Of a stretch of 64,000 nt of DNA, positions 36,563 through 44,771 are shown piece after piece. Origin of the DNA: CAWIHA01 sp963835855 (GTDB lineage: Bacteria; Acidobacteriota; Terriglobia; Bryobacterales; Bryobacteraceae); contig CAWIHA010000018.1 in NCBI GenBank assembly GCA_963835855.1, positions 62,001 through 126,000 on the forward strand, given 5' to 3'. Made by a program: the position numbers and the translations under genes. The notes below the pieces were generated by a model. It was not told where the DNA came from and did no database searches. It was given only the letters and a program-made list of their open reading frames with translations. Position 1 is the first letter of the stretch, and every line of letters begins with the position of its first letter.

Positions 36563-36707
36563 CGAGAGTCTTATCGGACTCGGGCTGTACAAGTTGAGCC
36601 GTTGGCCTAGCGGTATGACCAGGAGCACCGTGCACGGTGGGCCGGAGCGCCAGCGGCGCCGCCTGCGCCATAATGTTGGGTTGCGGTTTCGTACGGCTGT
36701 TTTGCAC

Positions 36708-38412
36708 GTGAGATCCTCCGGATGGACGCGAGTGCTGGCCGCCGCCGGCGCTGCCGCGTCCGCCTTCTGGCTTTGCGCGTTCGCGTTTCAGTCGGAAGCT
36801 CCGCCGGCGCCCGCGCCTAAGCGTCCCCACTTCACCGACATCGCTCCGCGCTCGAAGTTCTCCTACATTGCCAACAACGACATGTCGCCGCGGCGATACT
36901 TCGCGGAAGCTATGTGCTGCGGCGTCGCCATTTTCGACTATGACAACGACGGCAAAATGGACATCTTTTTTGCCAACGGCGCCAAGCTGCCCGAGCTGAA
37001 GAAGACCGGTCCGCCTTTTTACAACTGTCTGCTCCGCAACCGCGGAGACGGCACCTTCGAAGATGTCACGAAAAAGGCGGGGCTCTTGGGCGAGAACCTC
37101 GACTTCAACAACGGCGTGGCGGTCGGCGATTACGATAATGACGGCTACGAAGACCTCTTCATTTGCAGCGCGGGCCGGAACGCGCTTTATCACAACAATG
37201 GGGACGGCACGTTCACCGATGTCACCGGGGAATCCGGCATTGGCGGCAAGCCTCCGAACACGATCAGCATTGCGGCGGCCTGGTTCGATTACGACAACGA
37301 CGGCTTGCTCGATCTGGTTGTCGCCAATTACACGGTCTGGACCCCTCAGCTCGACAAGGTCTGCGTGGTAGGCGGAGTCGGGGGTTATTGCAATCCGCGC
37401 GTCTATCCTAGTGTGGTTCACCGGCTCTATCACAATCTGGGGCACGGCAAATTCGAGGACGTGACCGAAAAATCCGGCTTCGGCAAAGCGCCGGGCAAGG
37501 GCATGGGCATCTCCATCGCCGATTTCAACGGCGATGGCTATCAGGAACGTCTTCATTGCGAACGACACGGACCCCAATTCGCTGTTCATCAACAAGGGAG
37601 ACGGCACCTTCGAGGACCAAGCGCTCCAGTGGGGCGTCGCCTTCGATGACACCGCTAAAGAGGTCTCTTCCATGGGCTCCGACGCGAAAGATTACGACAA
37701 TGACGGCCGCGTGGACATTTTTTACAACGACCTGATGGGCGAACGATGGGCGCTTTTCCAGAACCGCGGCGATATGTTCCGGTATGTTGCGCCGCAGATG
37801 GGATTGACGCGCTTGAGCGTGCATTATTCCGGCTGGAGCCCTGGATTCATCGACTACGACAACGACGGCTGGAAAGACTTGTACTCGGCCAACGGCGATT
37901 TCGATTACCACGAGAACGGAGGACCGCAGCACGACACGATGTTCGAGAACCATGGCGGCAAACACTTCGAGGACGTATCCGGGGAGATGGGGAAGGATTT
38001 TCTCCGCCTTGGTTACCAGCGCAGCTCGGCGTTCGGCGATTTGAACAATGACGGCTTCCAGGATATCGTCGTCACGTCGCTGATGTCGCCGCCGCGCATC
38101 CTCATCAATTCGGCGGACAACGGCAACCACTGGCTGGTGCTGGAACTCATAGGCCGTTACAGCAACCGCGATGCGATCGGCGCCAAGGTCAAACTCACCA
38201 CCGCATCCGGGCGTAAGCTCTATAATCACGTTGCAATCAGCGTGGGTTTTATGGGCTCGAGCGACAAGCGCGTCCACTTTGGGCTCGGCGCCGAGAAGCG
38301 GATCAGCTCGATTGAGATCCGCTGGCCGCGCGGCGCCGTTCAGGAGATCAAGGACGTGGCCGCCGATCAGTTCTTGAGAATCGAAGAACCGCTCCCGCAA
38401 GAACACCGCTAA
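36708..38412 (+). pseudogene. CRTAC1-family FG-GAP and ASPIC/UnbV protein, one frameshift
   Basis: The likely GTG start gives VRSSGWTRVLAAAGAAASAF, a signal-like helix. Repeated Ca-binding blades follow (DYDNDGKMDIFFAN, DYDNDGYEDLFI, DYDNDGLLDLVVAN, DFNGDGYQ|VFIAND), then DYDNDGRVDIFY, DYDNDGWKDLYSANGD, and the C-terminal ASPIC/UnbV domain (SNRDAIGAKVKLTTASG to the end). The break is one extra A at 37546/37547 (GGAACGTC for GGACGTC). Otherwise the protein is complete at about 568 aa. It is the first gene of the accessory module. Confidence 0.82.
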
Positions 38413-38735
38413 GGCGTGGGTCCGCAAGGCTGGGAGCCTGTGGAAAAGTCCCGCGGATATCGCGGATGTAGGCAAAACCGCCTGCGCCACAAGGGGATCA
38501 AGGACTGCGCCCCTTGGGACGGACAGGTCGCTTGGCCTCCCAGGAACTCTCGCCCCAGGCGGCTAGCCCGCACAGGCTCCGTCCAAGTTGCTCCAGTTTG
38601 GGTGTCCCGAGGGGGTGAAACGCAGCGCGAAAGGGTCGATTGGCCTCCCGTAAAGCATAGATACGGCTACCAATATTGGAATTCTACGCAAGCCCGGAAG
38701 TTCGCGTTTTTAATGTGGTTTTTTTGAAGAAAGTC
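38413..38735. other. Intergenic region upstream of the first Oar promoter
   Basis: This ~320-bp stretch holds no gene. Its right half (from about 38600) is recognisably similar to 44390-44539, so the duplicated block begins here, ahead of the promoter. Confidence 0.5.
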
Positions 38736-38765
38736 TTGCCAGGAGGCGCTGAAGCGGATTATACT
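38736..38765 (+). promoter_or_regulatory. Promoter of the first Oar-like gene
   Basis: TTGCCA (38736-38741) and TATACT (38760-38765) are separated by 18 bp. The same two boxes with the same spacing precede the second Oar-like gene. The context GGAGGCGCYGAAGCGGAT between them is also conserved. Confidence 0.7.
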
Positions 38766-38771
38766 CCCGCT

Positions 38772-38967
38772 AAGCGATATCCAGGTGCGTGAACTGTCGA
38801 ATGGCAAAAGCCAGGGGTCTTGCGCTCATGGAAGTCGTACGGAAACGAAGCTGTGAGGCAGCAAGGTTTTAGATAGGGAATTCCCACACGCGCCGGGCGT
38901 CTTTGAGTGGCCGGGGCGTGCCAGGGGTCTTAAAGTTCATCTTGATGAGTGTGAGGAAGGAGTTTCG
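38772..38967 (+). promoter_or_regulatory. Conserved ~195-nt 5' leader of the first Oar-like gene
   Basis: From the expected transcription start to the ATG this leader parallels 44576-44771. Strongly matching blocks include CCCGCTAAGCGA, GGCAGCAAGG-TTTAGATA-GGAATTCCC, TTTGAG, CGTGCCAGGGGTCTTAA and TTGATGAGTGTGAGGAAGGAGTTTCG. A stem of ACGC/GCGT type around 38890-38930 is kept in both. It ends in a strong AGGAAGGAG ribosome site. Confidence 0.6.
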
Positions 38968-41900
38968 ATGCAAGGCAAACGCAAATTACACTTGCTAGCA
39001 TTCTGTCTGCTTGCGGTCTGCCTGATCCTGCCGCAATTGGCGTGGGGTCAGGTGTCAACCGCGGCTATTAAGGGCACAGTCACAGATCCATCGGGCGCCC
39101 CGATCGCGGCCGCGGCAGTTGCCGCAACAGACCTCGACCGCGGCACGGTGTTCACAACCCAAACCAACAGCGACGGCATCTACGACTTGCCGACACTGCC
39201 GATTGGCAACTACACAGTCAGTATCGAGGCCAAGGGCTTCGAGAAGGCAGTGAATCCAAAAATCCATCTGGACATCGGCCAGATCGCGCGCTTCGACGTT
39301 CAGATGAAAGTCGGCGTGGTGACGACAACGGTCGAGGTGACCACAGTGGCGCCGCTGCTCCAGACCGAAAAGACGGAACTGGGCACGGTTATGGAAGCCA
39401 GTTCGGTCAGCACCTTGCCGCTGGCAACACGCAATTACAACCAGTTGACTCTGTTGACGCCCGGTGCGGTTACGACTACCCCGGGGTCCTTCAGCACGGC
39501 GGGCCAATCGACCTTCAATTCCGGCCGGCCCTATATTAACGGCAACCGCGAGCAGGCGAACTATTACATCCTCGATGGCATGGACAATAACGAGTTCGTC
39601 GATAATGCCGTCGCCTTCTCGCCCAACGTCGATGCGATCCAGGAATTTAACGTTGTCACCAGCAACCCCTCCGCCGAGTACGGCCAGTTCTTGGGCGGGG
39701 TGATTGTCGTTAATACGAAATCAGGCACGAACCAGTTCCACGGCGATCTGTTCGAATTCCTCCGCAATGACTACTTCAACGCCAACGAATGGTCCAGAAA
39801 CTTCACTCCCGGTGACTCTCAAGTGCCGGTGCAGCGCTGGAACCAGTTCGGCGCGACCATCGGTGGTCCGATCGTGAAGGACAAATTGTTCTTCTTTGCC
39901 GACTACCAGGGATCCCGGTTTGACCTGCCTCCTACGTCCGGTTCCATAACCACGTTCACGAGCGCTGAGAAGAGTCTGGATTTCTCGGCCCTGGGTTCCG
40001 GCATCCACTTCCCGGGTTCAGCCACTGCATTGCCACTCAGCAATCTCGGCTCACTTCCTACGTGCACAAGCAGCAGCACGCCGGGCACTTGCTTGAGCCC
40101 GACAGCCGTCGCAATCCTGGGGATCATTCCGGGCCCGACGAATTCGCAGGCTTCCAGCAACCTGGCAATGAGTACGGGAAGCACAACGAATAGCGACCAG
40201 GGCGATCTCAAGATCGACTGGAACGCCTCGGACAAGGACCGCATTTTCGGCCGTTACTCGCAACAGCATGTCGTGACGACGAACACCCAGAGCGTGCCGC
40301 TGACATACAACGGGGGCGCGAACGCCCTCCTTCCGCTTCAAAGCGGCGTGATCGACTATACGAGAACGGTCAGTCCGACGTTCGTGAATGAGCTGCGCTT
40401 TGGCGCCAACTATGACCCGGCCGAGTACAACCTTCCCCAACTGACGACCACCGCCGGCGCGGGACTCATTGCCGGCCAGCCGACTGCGTTTCTGCCTTCA
40501 CTGATTTTCGGCGGGAGCCTGATCGGCAACAGCTTTGGTACGGTAGATCAAGGTGGGTTCTACCATCAAACCGTCGGCCAGGTTGACGATTCTGCAATCT
40601 GGACGAGTGGAAAGCACACCATGAAGTTCGGGTTCCAGGCGTTGCGTTACCGCAACGACTTTATCGCTGCTGGTCAAGGCAAGCCCGGATTGGCAGGTTT
40701 GCTTAACTTCACCGGCGAATACACGGGGAATGCCCTGACGGACTTTATGCTGGGGCTTCCGCAAGAGATGGGCGCCAACGCCGGAGTCAGCCTAGGCTAT
40801 GTTGGCCAGCGCCACAGCGCTTTCGGCGCGTTCTTCCAGGACGACTGGCGCGTGAACAGCCAATTGACCTTGAACCTCGGCCTCCGGTGGCAGCTCTTTA
40901 CGCCCGACACTGAAGTCGGGAACCGCCAGGTAAACTACGGCGAATATACCGGTGCACTCTTCACGGGCGGATCGGTTGGGGTCAAGCAGTACAATGGGAT
41001 CGCCAACTTCCTTCCGCGCGTCGGCTTGGCCTGGACTCCGTGGGGACAGAGCACGGTCATCCGCGCCGCGTTCAGCCGGTCCAGCTTCCTGGAAGGCACC
41101 GGCGAGTTCAACCGTAGCCCTGTAAACCCACCCTTCGTTCAGTCCCTGGATGCGACCTGGACTGCGGGCGCAAGCGGAGCGATACCGAGCGGCCTAGTGA
41201 CCCTGGATCAGGGTTTCACCGGGCTAATGGCTGGGCCGGGTTCTACAGCCTGCTCGATTGCCAACTTCACGACCAACGTGGCTTGTTACTCCGGTGTGCA
41301 ACTCCACGTAACGGATCCGAACTGGCGTCCGGCTGTTACCAACCAATGGAATTTCACTTTGCAACACCAGTTTGGGTCTTCCACCACGGTTTCGGCGGGC
41401 TATGTCGGCTCGCACTCGGATCACCTGGCGAATATCTTGTGGCTGAATGGTGGGCCCGTGGTCAATGGAGCGGTTGTTCCGAACCCGTTCCTGCGGGGCA
41501 ATTCCGCGCTTGATTACTGGAGCGTGTTGGGCTCAGCGCGGCTCAATGAGACCGTTGCAGTCGCAAATTACGAGGCTCTGCAATTGTCAGCCCAGAAGCG
41601 GTTGAGTAACGGGCTGGCATTCCAGGTGAACTATGTCTGGTCGAAGTGCCTGAGCGACAACCAAGGGTATTACGCCCGGTGGGGCGATAATGCCTCGCCT
41701 CAGTCGCCCAACGATAGAAATTTCTCGGAGAGCACCTACAACGTCAGGAACGACTATGGTCTCTGCAATCAGGACCTGACGCAGGTACTTAGCGGTTACG
41801 TCAATTACGACCTCCCGTTCGGCAAGGGCCGGGCGGTGGGAAGCAATATGGGCCCGGTCGCCAACGCCATCTTCGGCGGGTGGGAAGCCAACGCTATCTT

Positions 41901-42408
41901 CACCGTGCATGGTGGCTTCCCGGTCACGATGTGGGATAACTGGTGGGACGGTGCACCGAGCGCGGAGCCGCGCCCGAACTGCACTGGCCCAGCGGTCCAG
42001 CACGTGATCCAGGCTCCTTCGGTTGCCTCCCTAGCGGGCACTGGCGGGTTGTATTATTATGAAGGGGACAATCTGGCACCTGCGGCTGCGACTCAGTATG
42101 GCACCTGTGGTGTCGGGACAAACCATGGTCCTGGCTACCACCAGCTCGACTTCGCGCTTTCGAAGGTGATCAGCATCACTGAACGTTACAAGTTCGAGCT
42201 CAGGGGCGAGGCGATCAACGCACTCAACTCGCCCGTCTTCGTCACAAATGGGATCTATAGTGGGCTTGCTCCCGACTATTGGCATCCCGGGATTACGACG
42301 GCAAGCATTACTGGTGCGACCGCCGCAAGTCCAGCCCCGGTAACCGGCCTGTACAACTTGTCGAATGGGGCGCGTCAGCTCCAACTTAGCCTGAAGTTTA
42401 TCTTCTAG
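38968..42408 (+). CDS. Oar-like TonB-dependent outer-membrane protein, copy A
   Basis: 1146 aa. Signal peptide MQGKRKLHLLAFCLLAVCLI and a carboxypeptidase-regulatory (CarboxypepD_reg) domain at 32-115 (GTVTDPSGAPIAAAAVAATD). A plug-like domain follows (LPLATRNYNQLTLLTPGAVT; NGNREQANYYILDGMDNNEF), then a long beta-barrel ending in LKFIF, an aromatic-terminated outer-membrane signal. No N-terminal TonB box was confirmed. Oar-like proteins are abundant in Acidobacteria and probably import or export large ligands. A strong terminator follows. It shares leader, promoter and signal peptide with copy B. Confidence 0.9.
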   Translation: MQGKRKLHLLAFCLLAVCLILPQLAWGQVSTAAIKGTVTDPSGAPIAAAAVAATDLDRGTVFTTQTNSDGIYDLPTLPIGNYTVSIEAKGFEKAVNPKIHLDIGQIARFDVQMKVGVVTTTVEVTTVAPLLQTEKTELGTVMEASSVSTLPLATRNYNQLTLLTPGAVTTTPGSFSTAGQSTFNSGRPYINGNREQANYYILDGMDNNEFVDNAVAFSPNVDAIQEFNVVTSNPSAEYGQFLGGVIVVNTKSGTNQFHGDLFEFLRNDYFNANEWSRNFTPGDSQVPVQRWNQFGATIGGPIVKDKLFFFADYQGSRFDLPPTSGSITTFTSAEKSLDFSALGSGIHFPGSATALPLSNLGSLPTCTSSSTPGTCLSPTAVAILGIIPGPTNSQASSNLAMSTGSTTNSDQGDLKIDWNASDKDRIFGRYSQQHVVTTNTQSVPLTYNGGANALLPLQSGVIDYTRTVSPTFVNELRFGANYDPAEYNLPQLTTTAGAGLIAGQPTAFLPSLIFGGSLIGNSFGTVDQGGFYHQTVGQVDDSAIWTSGKHTMKFGFQALRYRNDFIAAGQGKPGLAGLLNFTGEYTGNALTDFMLGLPQEMGANAGVSLGYVGQRHSAFGAFFQDDWRVNSQLTLNLGLRWQLFTPDTEVGNRQVNYGEYTGALFTGGSVGVKQYNGIANFLPRVGLAWTPWGQSTVIRAAFSRSSFLEGTGEFNRSPVNPPFVQSLDATWTAGASGAIPSGLVTLDQGFTGLMAGPGSTACSIANFTTNVACYSGVQLHVTDPNWRPAVTNQWNFTLQHQFGSSTTVSAGYVGSHSDHLANILWLNGGPVVNGAVVPNPFLRGNSALDYWSVLGSARLNETVAVANYEALQLSAQKRLSNGLAFQVNYVWSKCLSDNQGYYARWGDNASPQSPNDRNFSESTYNVRNDYGLCNQDLTQVLSGYVNYDLPFGKGRAVGSNMGPVANAIFGGWEANAIFTVHGGFPVTMWDNWWDGAPSAEPRPNCTGPAVQHVIQAPSVASLAGTGGLYYYEGDNLAPAAATQYGTCGVGTNHGPGYHQLDFALSKVISITERYKFELRGEAINALNSPVFVTNGIYSGLAPDYWHPGITTASITGATAASPAPVTGLYNLSNGARQLQLSLKFIF

Positions 42409-42435
42409 CTTCCGCTTCACTAGCGGTATCCAAGA

Positions 42436-42467
42436 GGGCTGCCTTCGCAAGAGGCAGCCCTTTTTTT
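42436..42467 (+). terminator. Rho-independent terminator after Oar copy A
   Basis: The perfect 8-bp stem GGGCTGCC/GGCAGCCC with a 9-nt loop is followed by seven T. It lies 27 bp past the stop codon. Confidence 0.92.
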
Positions 42468-42655
42468 CCGCTGGCAGGTTTTCCTGCCGGAGCCGTGGCC
42501 CCGGAACCGCCCCTCCTTCCGGCGGCCCTGGCGATCTCGAAGACCGGGTTTGGCGCCCCGGCGGAAGAGGCTGCGAAACTCGGCGCGGAGATCGGGGAAC
42601 CACCGCGGCGCTCCCGGTTTTGCGAGAATAGAACAAACCCGGAAAGTATGACGCC

Positions 42656-43657
42656 ATGCATCAATTCGTGAAACAGACCTTTCTTCGAGGAGCACTGCTC
42701 ATAGCCACCGTTGCGCCGGTTTATTGCCAGGTGAAGCCGGGAAAGCCGGTTGCAGCCCCGGCAAGAGCCGCGGCGTCGGCGCAGCCTTCGGCCGCGGCCA
42801 TTGACCGTGCGGTCGCCTTGGGGCAGCAGGGACGATGCGCGGAGGCGATGCCTGTGCTCAGGAAAGCGCTCGGCCACGTAGAGGGCAAGGACCTCAAGCA
42901 GCAGGTTGGCGCAGCCGGAGTGCGCTGCGCGATGTTTCTTAACCTTCAAGAAGACGCGACCAGCTTCATGAACTGGCTCAAACGCGAGTTCCCTAACGAC
43001 CCCGAGGTTCTGTATCTGGCCGTACACGTTTATTCGGATCTATCCATCCGCGCCTCTCAAGAGCTGTATTCGCGCGCTCCGGGTTCGCCTCAAGTCTTTC
43101 AAATGAATGCCGAAAACTACGAGAGCCAGGGCGATTGGAAGAGGGCGATGGGGCAGTACTGGCTTTTGCTACAGCATGCACCGAACCAGCCGGGCATTCA
43201 TCTGCGCATCGGGCAATTGATCCTGGCGCAACCTCAGACAGCGACGAGTCTCGACGACGCGCGCAAGGAGTTCGAGGCGGAACTGAAGAACTATCCCCAG
43301 AATGCAATGGCGGAATACTACCTCGGCGAGATCGCGCGCCAGTCGGACCAATTGCCCGAGGCGATCGAGCACTTCTGGCGCGCCACGCAGCTCAACGCTT
43401 CGCTCGGCGACGCGTTTTTCGGCCTGGGCCGGTCTCTGCTCGACTCCGACCGCACGGCGGAGGCGGTGGCCCCGCTCGAGACGGCGGCCAAGCTGAAGGC
43501 GGATGCCGCTATTGTTCACTTCTATCTCGCCACCGCTTACCAGCGAATGGGGCGGAAAGAGGAGGCAGCTAAGGAATTTGCGCTCCAGAAAACCCTTGCC
43601 AATGAGCATCGCCAAGATCGTTCGACCATGATGAGAGGTGTGCCGGAACCGAAGTAG
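42656..43657 (+). CDS. Secreted TPR-repeat protein, copy A
   Basis: 333 aa. Hydrophobic N-terminus (FLRGALLIATVAPVYC) followed by an Ala/Pro-rich linker and TPR-type helices across the rest (AIDRAVALGQQGRCAEAMPVL, MAEYYLGEIARQSDQLPEAI, GDAFFGLGRSLLDSDRTAEA, VHFYLATAYQRMGRKEEAAK). Residues DLSIRASQELYSRAPGSPQV are nearly matched in copy B (DLSIRASQQLAITAPNSAQA). It probably acts in the periplasm or on the surface as a scaffold for the neighbouring Oar/CRTAC1 proteins; this is inferred from context. Confidence 0.8.
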   Translation: MHQFVKQTFLRGALLIATVAPVYCQVKPGKPVAAPARAAASAQPSAAAIDRAVALGQQGRCAEAMPVLRKALGHVEGKDLKQQVGAAGVRCAMFLNLQEDATSFMNWLKREFPNDPEVLYLAVHVYSDLSIRASQELYSRAPGSPQVFQMNAENYESQGDWKRAMGQYWLLLQHAPNQPGIHLRIGQLILAQPQTATSLDDARKEFEAELKNYPQNAMAEYYLGEIARQSDQLPEAIEHFWRATQLNASLGDAFFGLGRSLLDSDRTAEAVAPLETAAKLKADAAIVHFYLATAYQRMGRKEEAAKEFALQKTLANEHRQDRSTMMRGVPEPK

Positions 43658-43821
43658 CCTCCGGCAGGAAGGGCTCAGCTTTCAGGACCGGCAGCGAGGG
43701 CGGTGGCGCTGCGCAGATCTTCCGCATTGGGACCTCCCCAGGCGCAATGTGCAATTAACGATCAGTTCTGCGGCCGCCGGGGGCTGCCTTGCCTCTTAGG
43801 CGCGGCGGCAGAGGAGCGACG

Positions 43822-44078
43822 ATGATGCATTCATACGTATATCGGAACGACCGCCTGTTGCCGCTGGCCGAGGTGCGTCTCTCGCCCGGGCAGGCCGGCC
43901 TGTTCAACGGGTGGGGCCTGTTTACGACGCTCCGCGTCTATGGCGGCCGCCCATTCGCGTTCGAGCAACATTGGGAGCGCATGAGCCGGGACGGCGCGCG
44001 CATCGAGCTGCCGATCGGTTACCCGGCGGGGACGGTCTCACGCGCGCTGGCGGAAGTGATTCGTGCGGGTGGGAAACG
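43822..44078 (+). pseudogene. Truncated class-IV aminotransferase fragment
   Basis: MHSYVYRNDRLLPLAEVRLS to about AEVIRA repeats the first ~80 codons of the intact gene at 51384-52247 with only a few differences. After GTGGGAAACGG the similarity stops, at a short shared TGCGC/GGAT stretch, and the sequence continues as a reversed cheY fragment. The catalytic Lys region is absent, so the fragment cannot be an active enzyme. Confidence 0.85.
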
Positions 44079-44290
44079 GCTGCGCGCAGGATCCCCGTGC
44101 CGTGATACCGTCGCTGGCCTCCCAGACCTCATGTACCTCCTGTACTAGTACCTTGGTTTGATTGAGTATCGGTTGCAAAATTCGCTGATCGCGGCCGAAT
44201 CCTCCACGATTACCACGTGCAGAAGCATCGAGTGTCTTCATCGGGCTTGAACTGTCCGAAATTGGCCGTTGGGTTGGAGGCGGTGAACCG
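44079..44290 (-). pseudogene. Decayed N-terminal fragment of a CheY-like gene with upstream sequence
   Basis: Read on the minus strand this aligns with 36420-36620, the first half of cheY and its upstream region. Shared blocks include GCGCAGGAT, CCGTCGCTGGCCTC, GAGTA-CGTTGCAAAATT, GATCGCGGCCGA, TCCAC-ATTA-CACGT and GCCGTTGG. Substitutions and small gaps remove the reading frame. It lies at the junction with the truncated aminotransferase. Confidence 0.7.
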
Positions 44291-44539
44291 CTACGCCTGA
44301 CCGCTGGGCGGCTGGAAATGGACACGCAAAAACAATCTTCCAGCGCGCGTGGCGCGATTTTCTTGGCAAGCTACATGGCTGAGTTTGAGCCCTAGCCAAC
44401 TGGTGTCCCGGAGGGGAGTCCAGAGCGGTCGGAGGGCGGCGCTCGCCTCCCGCAAGTCATAGAAATGGCTACTATTATTGGAATTTCCCCGAAAGGGTGG
44501 TGTTAAAGCCTTCCCTGTGAATCTTTCCAAAGAAATCCT
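44291..44539. other. Upstream region of Oar copy B, duplicated
   Basis: No gene. The right part is related to 38600-38735, including GTGTCCCGAGG, GGCTAC-AATATTGGAATT and the run up to the promoter. Confidence 0.5.
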
Positions 44540-44569
44540 TGCCAGGAGGCGCCGAAGCGGATTATACTC
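44540..44569 (+). promoter_or_regulatory. Promoter of the second Oar-like gene
   Basis: TTGCCA (44540-44545) and TATACT (44564-44569) with 18-bp spacing, matching the copy A promoter. Confidence 0.7.
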
Positions 44570-44575
44570 CCGCTA

Positions 44576-44771
44576 AGCGAGTGTCCAGTGCGCGCTAGGT
44601 GTCGAAGGGCGGACACCAAGGGCTTTCCGCTCGCGGAAGTCGTAAGCAACGAACTTGTCAGGCAGCAAGGGTTTAGATACGGAATTCCCGCACGCCGCGC
44701 GGGCGCCTTTGAGCGGTCGGGCGTGCCAGGGGTCTTAAGTTCAACTTGATGAGTGTGAGGAAGGAGTTTCG
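44576..44771 (+). promoter_or_regulatory. Conserved ~195-nt 5' leader of the second Oar-like gene
   Basis: It matches the copy A leader in length and in the same conserved blocks (see 38772-38967). A GCACGCC/GGCGTGC stem can form around 44690-44730; in copy A the corresponding arms differ in sequence but still pair partly. The ribosome site GAGGAAGGAG and the first codons of the gene are also conserved. Confidence 0.6.
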
